Below are positions 1-8,790 of a DNA stretch of 64,000 bases, piece by piece. Positions within the stretch are counted from its first letter, which is position 1. Each line of letters opens with the position of its first letter. Made by a program: the position numbers and the translations under genes. Below the pieces are notes generated by a model that was not told the origin of the DNA, did not search any database, and saw only the letters and a program-made list of their open reading frames with translations. Source of the stretch: Flagellimonas profundi (GTDB lineage: Bacteria > Bacteroidota > Bacteroidia > Flavobacteriales > Flavobacteriaceae); the NCBI RefSeq assembly GCF_017313275.1, contig NZ_JAFLNM010000001.1, positions 1,116,001-1,180,000 of the forward strand, read 5' to 3'.

Positions 1-995
1 ATTTCTTGATAATCAAATTCTTGATATACCTCTTTTAACTCCTTACTTTCATATGAAGAAACATCAGGCTCATCAAAGGCCAACTGCAGATTGGAATTGA
101 TTTCTTCCATGATTTCCGCCTTGTATTCCTCAACGAACTCCTCGGTGAGCACACCTTCTTCCAATAAAAAGCTTTCGTAGTTGGAGATTGGGTCTTTCTT
201 GCCCCACTCTTTCATTAACTTATCGGGAACATACTTGGTGCCACTCGCCTCCTCGTGCCCGCGCATGCGAAAAGTTTTGAATTCCAACAACACAGGTCTT
301 GGCCTTCGCCGAATAGCTTTGCACAATTCGTCCACTTTGGCAAATACCTCGAGAATATTGTTTCCGTCAATAATTCTAGACTCGATACCATACCCCTTGG
401 CCCTATCTGCCAAATGCTCACAGTTGTATTGCTCGTTGGTGGGCGTGGAAAGCCCGTAACCGTTGTTTTCAATACAGAACAACACAGGTAGGTTCCATAC
501 CGAGGCTACGTTCAAAGCTTCGTGAAAATCTCCTTCGCTGGTAGCACCTTCCCCGGTAAAAACAGCGGTGACACGCTTTTTTCTACGTAGCATATCCGCT
601 AAGGCAATCCCATCGGCCACCCCTAATTGAGGGCCCAAATGGGAAATCATCCCCACAATCTTGTATTCCTGGGTTCCAAAATGAAAACTTCGGTCCCTGC
701 CTTGGGTAAAACCACTTTGTTTGCCCTGCCACTGTGCAAAAAGTCGGTTCAGGGGAATGTTTCTTGAGGTGAACACCCCAAGGTTCCGGTGCATGGGAAG
801 AATGTATTCACTATCCTTGAGCGCTTTGGTAACGCCCACGGAAATTGCCTCTTGCCCTATACCACTAAACCATTTGGAAATTTTGCCTTGCCGAAGAAGA
901 ATCAGCATTTTTTCCTCTATCAATCTGGGCTTCAGCATGCCTTTGTACAAATCCAACAACTTTTCGCGTTCGAAGCTGCCAACATGATACCTCAT
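1..995 (-). CDS. 2-oxoacid dehydrogenase E1 component, alpha half (partial)
   Basis: Thiamine-diphosphate-dependent E1 subunit of a 2-oxoacid (branched-chain/pyruvate type) dehydrogenase complex, which decarboxylates the 2-oxoacid and passes the acyl group to E2. About 331 residues are visible from ATG at 995 (MRYHVGSFER) before the gene leaves the window on the left. The ThDP/Mg site is clear: GEGATSEGDFHEALN from residue 148 and ENNGYG around 176-181. In Bacteroidota this protein is often a fused alpha-beta chain of about 660-690 residues, so the beta half probably lies outside the window; that part is inference. Divergent from the oxygenase gene at 1106. Confidence 0.88.
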   Translation of the reverse strand, partial: MRYHVGSFEREKLLDLYKGMLKPRLIEEKMLILLRQGKISKWFSGIGQEAISVGVTKALKDSEYILPMHRNLGVFTSRNIPLNRLFAQWQGKQSGFTQGRDRSFHFGTQEYKIVGMISHLGPQLGVADGIALADMLRRKKRVTAVFTGEGATSEGDFHEALNVASVWNLPVLFCIENNGYGLSTPTNEQYNCEHLADRAKGYGIESRIIDGNNILEVFAKVDELCKAIRRRPRPVLLEFKTFRMRGHEEASGTKYVPDKLMKEWGKKDPISNYESFLLEEGVLTEEFVEEYKAEIMEEINSNLQLAFDEPDVSSYESKELKEVYQEFDYQE

Positions 996-1075
996 ACAAT
1001 AAAATTCTGTTCGTTAAATGTAGTAAAAAGCCTTTCAAAACACCTTAAAATTCCAAAACCTTCGGCATTATTCCC

Positions 1076-1083
1076 TATTTTTG
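1076..1083 (+). promoter_or_regulatory. Bacteroidota -7 box (TATTTTTG)
   Basis: TATTTTTG fits the Bacteroidota sigma-A -7 consensus TAnnTTTG and lies 22 bp before the ATG of the oxygenase gene at 1106. No convincing -33 TTTG was found at the usual distance, so this is a candidate only. Confidence 0.45.
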
Positions 1084-1105
1084 GGCAGATTCCAAATATG
1101 ACAAT

Positions 1106-2056
1106 ATGAGTGCTATTCCAAGCGTGGACCTGAAAGATTTTGTTTCAGGCGACCCAAAAAGAAAAGAAAAGTTTGTCAAAGAAATAGGTGCTGCTTTCGA
1201 GGATATCGGTTTTGTGGCCCTAAGCGGACATTTCCTGTCCGATGAACTGGTCGAAGACCTATATACAGAAATAAAAAAGTTCTTTAACCTACCACAGGAA
1301 ACCAAGGACAAATACGAGATTGAAGGTATTGGAGGGCAGCGCGGGTACACCTCCTTCGGAAAAGAGCATGCCAAGGGCAAAAAAGAAGGAGACCTGAAAG
1401 AGTTCTGGCACTTTGGCCAGTATGTGGAAGATAATCCCAAATTGGAAGCGGAATACCCGGATAATGTTACTGTAGAAGAACTTCCCGATTTTAATCGAGT
1501 TGGAAAGGAAACCTATAAAATGCTGGAAAAAACAGCAAAATACGTATTGCGGGCATTGGCCTTGCACTTGGGTCTGGAAGAAACCTATTTTGACGACTAT
1601 ATTAAAAATGGCAATTCCATTTTAAGGCCGATTCATTATCCCCCCATTACCGAAGAACCCAAAAACGCAGTGAGAGCAGCGGCGCATGGCGACATTAATT
1701 TGATCACCTTGTTGATGGGCGCTCACGGAAAGGGGCTTCAGGTAAAGGACCATCAAGGAAACTGGGTGGATGCCATTGCCCAACCGGACCAATTGATGAT
1801 CAATGTGGGGGACATGTTGTCCAGATTATCCAACAACAAGCTTAAATCCACTATTCACCAAGTTGTGAACCCTCCAAAGGAGCTTTGGGGCACATCCAGA
1901 TACTCTATTCCGTTTTTTATGCACCCAATAAGCGATATGCCGCTCAACTGCCTGGAAAACTGTATCGACGAGGAACACCCAAAAGCCTTTGCGAATATTA
2001 CTGCAGGCGCTTATTTACACGAACGATTGATAGACCTAGGATTGATTAAAAAGTAA
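1106..2056 (+). CDS. isopenicillin N synthase-like 2OG-Fe(II) dioxygenase
   Basis: Soluble iron- and 2-oxoglutarate-dependent oxygenase of the isopenicillin-N-synthase-like family, 316 residues. The N-terminal DIOX_N region (about 3-110) is followed by the jelly-roll core. The iron ligands H194 and D196 (AAAHGDINL) and H251 (STIHQVVNP) are present, as is the RxS cosubstrate motif R265-Y-S267. The substrate cannot be told from sequence; relatives act on small molecules and amino-acid derivatives. The stop is 2 bp from the next ATG, so it is probably co-transcribed with the SUI1-family gene. Confidence 0.85.
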   Translation: MSAIPSVDLKDFVSGDPKRKEKFVKEIGAAFEDIGFVALSGHFLSDELVEDLYTEIKKFFNLPQETKDKYEIEGIGGQRGYTSFGKEHAKGKKEGDLKEFWHFGQYVEDNPKLEAEYPDNVTVEELPDFNRVGKETYKMLEKTAKYVLRALALHLGLEETYFDDYIKNGNSILRPIHYPPITEEPKNAVRAAAHGDINLITLLMGAHGKGLQVKDHQGNWVDAIAQPDQLMINVGDMLSRLSNNKLKSTIHQVVNPPKELWGTSRYSIPFFMHPISDMPLNCLENCIDEEHPKAFANITAGAYLHERLIDLGLIKK

Positions 2057-2058
2057 GT

Positions 2059-2388
2059 ATGGATTTAGGAGACCAGCTCAAAGATTTATTCCCAGATCAT
2101 GTTCCGGAAGAGGATTCCAACGGAGAACAGGAAAAATCCCCTTATTGGCTTCAGGATGACCCGATTATTTGCAAATATGAAAAGCGCAAAGGAAAGCCTG
2201 TAACCATCCTGGAAGGGTACAATGGGGCGGATAGTGATTTTAAAAAACTGACGAAAGACCTAAAAACACTCTTGGGCGTAGGAGGAAGTTTTAAAAACGA
2301 AACCATTATCATACAAGGTGATTTCCGGGATAAAATCATGGATTTCCTAAAGGATAACGGGTTTTCTGTTAAGCGCGTTGGTGGATAA
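2059..2388 (+). CDS. SUI1/eIF1-family translation factor (YciH-like)
   Basis: Bacterial homologue of the eukaryotic initiation factor eIF1, 109 residues. The SUI1 fold covers about residues 40-109, with the typical signatures LTKDLKTLLGVGGS, IIIQGDFRDKI and a C-terminal LKDNGFSVKRVGG. Family members bind the 30S subunit and affect start-site fidelity. The N-terminal 35 residues are acidic and low complexity. It starts 2 bp after the oxygenase stop. Bases 2389-2531 downstream are A/T-rich and show no gene. Confidence 0.85.
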   Translation: MDLGDQLKDLFPDHVPEEDSNGEQEKSPYWLQDDPIICKYEKRKGKPVTILEGYNGADSDFKKLTKDLKTLLGVGGSFKNETIIIQGDFRDKIMDFLKDNGFSVKRVGG

Positions 2389-2531
2389 CTGCTGATTCTT
2401 TAAAAAAAAGAATTGCTTTTTTCCACATGTTAAAAAGTTGGCCAGAATACCAATGTTTTGTGAAAAAATTTTTCTGTTCCTGCTTTAAACCTTATTTTTA
2501 TTATTCCTAACCAACGAAAACATAGCTGAAA

Positions 2532-3464
2532 ATGAAATCACTGTTGCACATAACCAACGGGGACAGTTTCACGTCTAGATTACAATCTTTGGAATTTAAA
2601 GGTGATGTAATCACTTGGAGGGAAATGCTTTGCGAAGGCAAAACCCTCTCCACAGTAGGAAGCGAATCGTTCTGGAAAACAAGGTTCGAGTTCCTAAACA
2701 AGAATTACAAAGTTTCCAAGTCTTGGTTTATCGAGAAAACCCTCAAGGAATATCGATCGCTTTGTAACCACAAACAACAGGACCAAATTGTTCTTTGGTT
2801 CGAATACGACCTTTTTTGCCAAATCAATATGCTGGCCGTAATAAGCTGGTTGAAACAGCATCGGAGACACGCGGAAATTTCTTTGGTGTGCAGTGGCAAA
2901 GTGGAAGGCTCCACTAAACTCTATGGGTTAAACGAGCTCGACGACGACAAGTTGATGGAGCTTTACGACAATAGAAAAGTGCTTTCACAAGACGATATAG
3001 AATACGCCGATTATATTTGGCAATTATACTGTAGCGACAATCCCATCCGATTGGAAAACCAAATCGACAACAACGATTTTCAATTCGAGTACTTGTCGGA
3101 TGCACTTAAAACACATCTAAAACGATTCCCTACCATTAAAAACGGACTTAACGACTTGGAGAACCATATTTTGGAAGTGGCCAAACAGGAAAAGCCAAGG
3201 TCCAAAAAAGAATTACTTCATAATTTATTGACCGATCAAGGATTTTACGGTTTTGGGGACACACAGTACGAACGCATGGTAACTTCGTTAAAACCTTTAT
3301 TCAGTTCTTTTGACCCGGTCAAATTGACCAAAAAAGGATTGGACGTGCTAAAACAAGAAGCAAATTATTATTCGGAACTACGTGATAATCAAATGTATTT
3401 AGGCGGTTCCTTAAAGTATAACTTCCTATACAATACTGAGATAGACCGAATCCTAAAATTATAA
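2532..3464 (+). CDS. DUF1835 domain-containing protein
   Basis: Cytoplasmic protein of 310 residues with an N-terminal DUF1835 domain: LLHITNGDS at 4-12, then a GDVITWREMLCEG segment. The middle has VLWFEYDLFCQIN, typical of the family, and the C-terminal half is helical. No signal peptide or membrane segment. The biochemical role is unknown. It is 3 bp upstream of the nucleoside phosphorylase gene, which suggests an operon. Confidence 0.72.
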   Translation: MKSLLHITNGDSFTSRLQSLEFKGDVITWREMLCEGKTLSTVGSESFWKTRFEFLNKNYKVSKSWFIEKTLKEYRSLCNHKQQDQIVLWFEYDLFCQINMLAVISWLKQHRRHAEISLVCSGKVEGSTKLYGLNELDDDKLMELYDNRKVLSQDDIEYADYIWQLYCSDNPIRLENQIDNNDFQFEYLSDALKTHLKRFPTIKNGLNDLENHILEVAKQEKPRSKKELLHNLLTDQGFYGFGDTQYERMVTSLKPLFSSFDPVKLTKKGLDVLKQEANYYSELRDNQMYLGGSLKYNFLYNTEIDRILKL

Positions 3465-3467
3465 TTC

Positions 3468-4355
3468 ATGAGCTCATCACTGGGCAGTTCAGAGCTTATT
3501 CTGAATCCTGATGGGAGCATTTACCATCTCAACCTTCTTCCAGAAGACATCGCCACCACCATTATTACGGTAGGTGATCAAAATCGTGTGCACGAAGTAT
3601 CCAAATACTTTGATTCCGTTGAGGTGCAAAAAAACAAACGTGAGTTTGTCACTCATACCGGAGTTTATAAGGGCAAACGAATCACTGTAATTTCCACGGG
3701 TATAGGAACGGACAATATAGATATTGTTTTTAATGAACTCGACGCTCTTGCCAACATAGATTTTGACACACGCCAGATAAAAACCAATAAGAAACAACTC
3801 AATTATATACGGGTTGGTACATCCGGCTCCCTACAACCCGACATACCCATTGATTCCTTTTTAATGAGTACGGCCGGTATCGGTTTCGACAATCTTTTGC
3901 ATTTTTATGACTGTGGACACATCAAAAATCAAGAGCTGGAACTGGCCGTTACCGATTACTTGGGCTGGGGCAAACATAACATCCATCCTTACGCGGTGGA
4001 TTTTGATTCGGATTTGGGTGATGTTTTTTCTTCAAATCGTATACGATTAGGCTTAACAGGTACAAATTCAGGGTTTTACGGCCCGCAAGGAAGAACGCTT
4101 CGTATATCTCCCGCCATTCAAGACTTTAACGACAAACTAGCGGCCTTTTCCTTTAGGGGAACACGTATAACCAACTTGGAAATGGAAACCGCAGCCATGT
4201 ACGGAATTGCAAAACTGCATGGACATCGAGCTGTTTCTTTAAACGCCATATTGGCCAACAGGGCCACAAGTGAGTTCTCCAAGCAAGGTCATCAAACCAT
4301 TGATGAACTTATCCAATACACCTTGGGCTGCATAGCCAAAAGTCAATTGGTATAA
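3468..4355 (+). CDS. nucleoside phosphorylase (uridine/purine type)
   Basis: Nucleoside phosphorylase of the PNP/UDP family, 295 residues, cleaving a nucleoside with phosphate to base and ribose-1-phosphate. Visible signatures are the phosphate-site segment IRVGTSGSLQPDIPID (about 121-136) and the ribose-binding NLEMETAAMYGIAKLHG (about 236-252). The specificity-loop residues do not decide between uridine and purine substrates. It follows the DUF1835 gene by 3 bp and probably shares its transcript. Confidence 0.85.
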   Translation: MSSSLGSSELILNPDGSIYHLNLLPEDIATTIITVGDQNRVHEVSKYFDSVEVQKNKREFVTHTGVYKGKRITVISTGIGTDNIDIVFNELDALANIDFDTRQIKTNKKQLNYIRVGTSGSLQPDIPIDSFLMSTAGIGFDNLLHFYDCGHIKNQELELAVTDYLGWGKHNIHPYAVDFDSDLGDVFSSNRIRLGLTGTNSGFYGPQGRTLRISPAIQDFNDKLAAFSFRGTRITNLEMETAAMYGIAKLHGHRAVSLNAILANRATSEFSKQGHQTIDELIQYTLGCIAKSQLV

Positions 4356-4426
4356 TTTTTCGAAGGGCATTTTTTGAAAAATACCGCATGGCATCATAAC
4401 TTTAACTGTACAAACAAGCCAAACAA

Positions 4427-5275
4427 ATGAAAACGATAAAAATAATCGGAGTCCCCGAGCATTTTAACCTTCCTTGGCACTTGGCAATGGAAGACAATGC
4501 TTTTGAAGACCGAGGCATTCAATTGGAATGGACCGATGTTCCCGAAGGAACGGGAAAAATGACCAAGATGCTTCAAGATGGTGAAGCCGACCTAGGGATT
4601 ATCCTTACTGAAGGAATCATTAAAAGTATCTCGCAGGGTAATCCCAGTAAAATTGTTCAGGAATACGTTTCCTCTCCTTTACTTTGGGGCATTCACGTGG
4701 ATGCCAACAGTGAGCGCAACTCAATTGGAGATTTAAAAGACGATACAGTAGCCATCAGCCGGATGGGCAGCGGGAGTCATTTAATGGCCTATATCAACGC
4801 CCAAAACCAAGGATGGGACACGGAAAAGCTCCAGTTCGAGATCATCAACAATCTCGATGGTGCCGTGGACAACCTCACAAGTGGGTCCAATGCTTATTTT
4901 ATGTGGGAGCATTTTACCACAAAGCCCCTAGTGGACAATGGCACCTTTAAACGTGTGGGTGACTGCCCTACCCCTTGGCCCTGTTTTGTGATTGCAGCTT
5001 CGGAAAAGTTCATTAAAGAAAATGAAGGTTTACTAAAACATGTATTGGAAGTCATTAACACCTATACTTCCGAATTCAAACAAATTCCAAGTATCGATAG
5101 AACCTTATCCAACCGGTACGAACAAAAACTGGAGGACATACAGGAATGGTTGTCCAAAACCACTTGGGGACAGGAACAACTCTCCGAAGCAACGGTAAAC
5201 GAGGTACAGACCAGATTGCACAACCTTAAATTGATCGATGAAGTCAGGAAGGCATCAGAATTCCTTTGGGAATAG
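4427..5275 (+). CDS. periplasmic-binding-protein-fold protein (NMT1-like), no signal peptide
   Basis: A 282-residue protein with the type II solute-binding fold of the NMT1/THI5/ABC-substrate family. The start MKTIKIIGVPEHFNLPWHLA runs straight into the first beta strand, with no signal peptide or lipobox. MLQDGEADLGIILTEGI resembles the ligand-pocket loop of ABC substrate-binding proteins. No permease or ATPase gene is nearby. A cytoplasmic metabolite-binding or pyrimidine/thiamine-type role is possible, but the ligand is unknown. Confidence 0.7.
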   Translation: MKTIKIIGVPEHFNLPWHLAMEDNAFEDRGIQLEWTDVPEGTGKMTKMLQDGEADLGIILTEGIIKSISQGNPSKIVQEYVSSPLLWGIHVDANSERNSIGDLKDDTVAISRMGSGSHLMAYINAQNQGWDTEKLQFEIINNLDGAVDNLTSGSNAYFMWEHFTTKPLVDNGTFKRVGDCPTPWPCFVIAASEKFIKENEGLLKHVLEVINTYTSEFKQIPSIDRTLSNRYEQKLEDIQEWLSKTTWGQEQLSEATVNEVQTRLHNLKLIDEVRKASEFLWE

Positions 5276-5344
5276 AGGTCCAATTGAGGCCAAAGAGGTA
5301 AGGGGTATGGTTTAGGTTATTTGGAAATGGGGCAACATTAAAAC

Positions 5345-5408
5345 CCAACCTTCCAACAATCCAACGCTCCAACGTTCCAACAATCGAAAAATCCAAGGTT
5401 CCAACAAT
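5345..5408. repeat. tandem octanucleotide repeat, 8 units
   Basis: Eight contiguous 8-bp units in perfect register, mostly CCAACNNT: CCAACCTT, CCAACAAT, CCAACGCT, CCAACGTT, CCAACAAT, a degenerate CGAAAAAT, CCAAGGTT, CCAACAAT. It lies in the 142-bp gap between two convergent genes (substrate-binding protein and ung). No gene overlaps it. Confidence 0.85.
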
Positions 5409-5417
5409 CCCAATTAA

Positions 5418-6083
5418 TTACCAATCAATGGGCTCTTTACCCATTTTGGCCAATAAGCTATTTGTTTTGCTAAAATGCTGGTTGCCGAACCATAATCCGC
5501 GATTGGCGCTCAAAGGCGAGGGATGACCCGAGGTTAAGATGTGATGCTTGGTTTTGTCTATCAAGGATGATTTTTTCTTCGCAAATCCGCCCCAGAGTAA
5601 AAAAACAACACCTTCCAGTTCGCTGGAAACCGTTTTGATCACGGCATCGGTAAACTGCTCCCATCCTTTTTTTTGGTGACTCCCAGCCTGATGCGCACGA
5701 ACCGTTAAAGTTGCATTCAACAACAACACTCCTTGGTCTGCCCAATGTTCCAGATTACCACTCTTTGGATAGGGTTTTTCCATATCAGTTTTGATTTCTT
5801 TGAAGATATTCACCAAGGATGGCGGATGCGGTACACCATCTTTCACGGAAAAACACAATCCGTTTGCCTGATTGGGCCCATGATAAGGATCTTGACCGAT
5901 GATCACCACTTTGGTTTCTTGAAACGGACAATGGTCAAAGGCCGCAAAAATATCCTTACCCTTTGGGTAACAGGTAGCCTGTTGGTATTCCTGTTTCACA
6001 AAAGTGGTCAATTCTTGGAAATAAAGCTGTTCAAACTCGTTGTTCAATTGCCCTTTCCAGCTCGGCTCAATGTTTACGTCCAT
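5418..6083 (-). CDS. ung: uracil-DNA glycosylase
   Basis: Family 1 uracil-DNA glycosylase, 221 residues, removing uracil from DNA in base excision repair. The water-activating motif GQDPYHGP is at 63-70 (catalytic D65) and the DNA minor-groove loop HPSPLSANRG starts at H187. Length is normal for the family. Its neighbour on the same strand upstream is a 34-residue membrane peptide gene, and mutS2 is divergent beyond that, so DNA-repair genes cluster here. Confidence 0.95.
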   Translation of the reverse strand: MDVNIEPSWKGQLNNEFEQLYFQELTTFVKQEYQQATCYPKGKDIFAAFDHCPFQETKVVIIGQDPYHGPNQANGLCFSVKDGVPHPPSLVNIFKEIKTDMEKPYPKSGNLEHWADQGVLLLNATLTVRAHQAGSHQKKGWEQFTDAVIKTVSSELEGVVFLLWGGFAKKKSSLIDKTKHHILTSGHPSPLSANRGLWFGNQHFSKTNSLLAKMGKEPIDW

Positions 6084-6092
6084 GCGATGATT

Positions 6093-6197
6093 TTACTTCT
6101 TTTTGGTCAGTTTATAAATCAAATACCCAATGCCCACGGCAAAATGGAGCAGAACAACGCCTGCAATAATATAGATCACCGTATTGTCGCTCCTCAT
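6093..6197 (-). CDS. 34-residue single-pass membrane peptide
   Basis: Short ORF starting MRSDNTVIYIIAGVVLLHFA and ending KLTKKK. One hydrophobic helix (about residues 7-28) is followed by a lysine-rich tail, giving a predicted N-out/C-in small membrane protein. It begins at ATG 6197 and stops 9 bp before the ung ATG, so the two are probably co-transcribed. Function unknown. The hydrophobic-basic design and tight packing argue that it is real. Confidence 0.6.
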   Translation of the reverse strand: MRSDNTVIYIIAGVVLLHFAVGIGYLIYKLTKKK

Positions 6198-6296
6198 TTT
6201 AATTGGATTTTACTGAATAACACAGGGGCAGATCAAAAGTACACAAAGCGAATTGTTTTTGCTAAATGGGAAGACCTCAAAAACACATCAAAATCC

Positions 6297-6304
6297 TATC
6301 TTTG
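6297..6304 (+). promoter_or_regulatory. Bacteroidota -7 box (TATCTTTG) for mutS2
   Basis: TATCTTTG matches TAnnTTTG exactly and lies 18 bp before the mutS2 ATG at 6323. No clear -33 element at optimal spacing. Confidence 0.5.
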
Positions 6305-6322
6305 CGCTGCTAGTAGAAAAAG

Positions 6323-8494
6323 ATGCAAAACATTCACTCCAAAACACTTCAAGATCTAGAGTTTCCGACGGTATTGAGCCAAATCGCCTCGCGATGCAAT
6401 ACAGAACTGGGAAAAGAAGATGCCTTGTCCATACAACCTTTCCGAGATAAGGAGGAACTGATGGATGTACTGGGGCAAACTTCGGAGTATTTGGCTTCTT
6501 TTTCCAATTACAATCGTATTCCGAATCATGGTTTTGACCATATCAACAATGAATTGGGGCTGCTCAAAATCGACAACAGCACTTTGGAGATAGCCGGTTT
6601 TCGAAAAATTGGAGGTATCTGCAAAACCGTGGCCATTCACCAGAAATTCTTTAAGAAATTCAAGGAGTACTATCCGCTGCTTTTTAATAAAGTGAATGCA
6701 CTGGAACTGCACTCAGAAATCCCAGCTGCCATTGATGATGTCATCGACAAATTCGGAGAAATCAAAGATTCCGCCTCGGATGAGCTACGGTACATTCGAA
6801 GCCAGATCAATAATGTGCGCAGTAAGATCAATCAGAGTTTTAGTGCTGCGCTGGGCCGTTATCAATCTTCCGATTTTTTGGATGAAATCCGGGAGTCCGT
6901 AATGGAAAACCGTAGGGTATTGGCCGTTAAAGCGATGCACCGCAAAAAGGTGAAGGGTACCGTGATGGGTACCTCCAAAACGGGAAGCATCGTGTATATT
7001 GTGCCAGAGGCCACATTGACCTACACTCGAGAGCTCAATAATCTCGAATTTGAGGAAAAAGAGGAGATTCAACGTATCTTAAACAAGCTAACGGACGAAA
7101 TTCGGCCATATATCGAGGTACTTCAGCAGTATCAAAAGCATTTGTCCGATACCGATATTACCGCGGCCAAGGCAAAATATGCCAACGAGATGAACGGGTT
7201 GTTGCCCGAAATCAATGAGGAACGAGAACTGTTCCTACGCGATGCTTTTCATCCCCTGCTCTATTTGTCCAACAAACGAAAGAACGAGAAAACCTGGCCA
7301 CAGACCATAAAACTGCATAAGGAGAATCGAATCATTGTGATTTCGGGACCGAATGCCGGAGGAAAAAGTATCACACTAAAGACCATCGGGTTGCTTCAAG
7401 TGATGTTGCAAAGTGGCATGCTGATTCCCGTGCACGAACGCAGTTCCGTTTGCTTTTTTGATAAAATTTTGACGGATATTGGAGATAATCAATCCATTGA
7501 AAATCATCTAAGCACATACAGTTATCGACTCAAGAACATGAACTACTTTCTTCGAAAGTGCAACGATAAAACCCTGTTCTTGATCGATGAGTTCGGAACA
7601 GGTAGTGACCCCGAATTGGGTGGTGCGCTTGCCGAAGCTTTCCTGGAAGTGTTCTACGAACGTGAAGCTTACGGGGTCATCACAACACACTATGCCAATT
7701 TAAAGGCTTTGGCCAACGAACTACCGCATGCCACCAATGCCAATATGCTGTTCAATTCCAAAACACTGGAACCGACCTTCCAATTGGTTTTGGGCGAGGC
7801 AGGAAGCTCCTTTACATTTGAGGTTGCCCAAAAGAACGGCATCCCCTACTCTTTGATCAACAAGGCCAAGAAGAAGATAGAGCGTGGAAAGGTCCGTTTT
7901 GATGCCACCATTGCCAAACTGCAAAAAGAACGTAGTAAAATGGTGGAGACGGGCTCCAAACTCAAAGAAGAGGAATCCAAGGCCCGTGAGGAAAATGAAC
8001 GTTTGGAGAAACTCAATTCCAAGATCAAATCCAAGTTGGAGAGCTATCAGGAAATGTACGACCACAACCAGCGTATGATTCAATTGGGCAACAAATTGAA
8101 TACCGCTGCCGAAAAGTATTTCATTGATAAAAAGAAACGCCCGTTGATCTCGGAAATGCTTCGCATTGTGGAAACGGAAAACAGTAAGCGTAAAAAAACC
8201 ACGGCTAAAAAGGCCAAGGCCAAACAGCAGGAAAAGAAACAGGTGGCCCAAGAACTGGAGCAAAAGATCAAGAAGGTACGTGTAGAGAAGAAAATCAAAA
8301 AGAAAAAAGCCATCCAGGCCGAAAAGAACAAACCGCGACCAGTATTTAAAATTGGAGACCGTGTTCGTTTAATGGACGGTAAGGCCGTAGGCACCATCGA
8401 CACTTTGGAAAAAGGAAAAGCAGTGGTCAACTATGGCATGTTTACAACCAATGTAAGCGTAGACCAATTGGACTTGGTGGAGGCTAAGAAGTAA
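6323..8494 (+). CDS. mutS2: MutS2-family ATPase without Smr domain
   Basis: MutS2-type protein, 723 residues, related to MutS but linked to recombination control and ribosome rescue rather than mismatch repair. The N-terminal half has the core and clamp helices. The Walker A motif GPNAGGKS is at about 341-348, Walker B is LFLIDEFGTGSDPE, and ITTHYANLKAL follows. Residues about 515-670 form a Lys/Glu-rich coiled coil, and a KOW-like tail (KIGDRVRLMDGKAVG) ends the protein. The Smr nuclease domain of Bacillus/Helicobacter MutS2 is absent, which appears usual in Bacteroidota. Confidence 0.9.
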   Translation: MQNIHSKTLQDLEFPTVLSQIASRCNTELGKEDALSIQPFRDKEELMDVLGQTSEYLASFSNYNRIPNHGFDHINNELGLLKIDNSTLEIAGFRKIGGICKTVAIHQKFFKKFKEYYPLLFNKVNALELHSEIPAAIDDVIDKFGEIKDSASDELRYIRSQINNVRSKINQSFSAALGRYQSSDFLDEIRESVMENRRVLAVKAMHRKKVKGTVMGTSKTGSIVYIVPEATLTYTRELNNLEFEEKEEIQRILNKLTDEIRPYIEVLQQYQKHLSDTDITAAKAKYANEMNGLLPEINEERELFLRDAFHPLLYLSNKRKNEKTWPQTIKLHKENRIIVISGPNAGGKSITLKTIGLLQVMLQSGMLIPVHERSSVCFFDKILTDIGDNQSIENHLSTYSYRLKNMNYFLRKCNDKTLFLIDEFGTGSDPELGGALAEAFLEVFYEREAYGVITTHYANLKALANELPHATNANMLFNSKTLEPTFQLVLGEAGSSFTFEVAQKNGIPYSLINKAKKKIERGKVRFDATIAKLQKERSKMVETGSKLKEEESKAREENERLEKLNSKIKSKLESYQEMYDHNQRMIQLGNKLNTAAEKYFIDKKKRPLISEMLRIVETENSKRKKTTAKKAKAKQQEKKQVAQELEQKIKKVRVEKKIKKKKAIQAEKNKPRPVFKIGDRVRLMDGKAVGTIDTLEKGKAVVNYGMFTTNVSVDQLDLVEAKK

Positions 8495-8790
8495 TTCAAT
8501 GTCATTCCTGCGAAAGCAGGAATCCAATCATTATTTTCCATATGGTGGGTGAGGCACCTTACTACGACCATCCTCAGCATTTGTAAACAAGGCATTAGAT
8601 TGCATATTAAGTTGGAAACTGCCAACAGTGGGTTATGCATCTCAAATCATTTGGCAATTTATTTTACCACAGTCTCTATTCATCCCAAAAAAATTTGAAA
8701 ACAGAGCTAAGTTTAAGAATATGGTTAGATAAGAGGGTTGCAACATTGTAAAATCAAACTCGTCCTTGTTAAAATGATCAAAACAATCAT
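8495..8790. other. intergenic region with one palindromic repeat
   Basis: 296 bp between mutS2 and a serine hydrolase gene. Apart from the REP-like hairpin at 8504-8523 no gene, terminator or convincing promoter was seen. The minus-strand ORF across it contains the peptide WIPAFAGMT, which is what this repeat encodes in translation, and is not a gene. Confidence 0.6.
8504..8523. repeat. REP-like palindrome (ATTCCTGC-GAAA-GCAGGAAT)
   Basis: Perfect 8-bp stem ATTCCTGC/GCAGGAAT closing a GAAA tetraloop, 10 bp after the mutS2 stop. This is the widespread bacterial intergenic palindrome recognised by its spurious translation WIPAFAGMT. It may stabilise the mutS2 mRNA 3' end. Confidence 0.8.

Noticed and set aside
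7721..8263. 180-residue Phe/Leu-rich minus-strand frame inside mutS2
   Set aside because: Mirror of the Lys/Glu coiled coil; not a membrane protein gene.
8431..8640. 69-residue minus-strand frame containing WIPAFAGMT
   Set aside because: This peptide is the known false translation of the GAAA-loop palindromic repeat, and the frame overlaps the mutS2 end.
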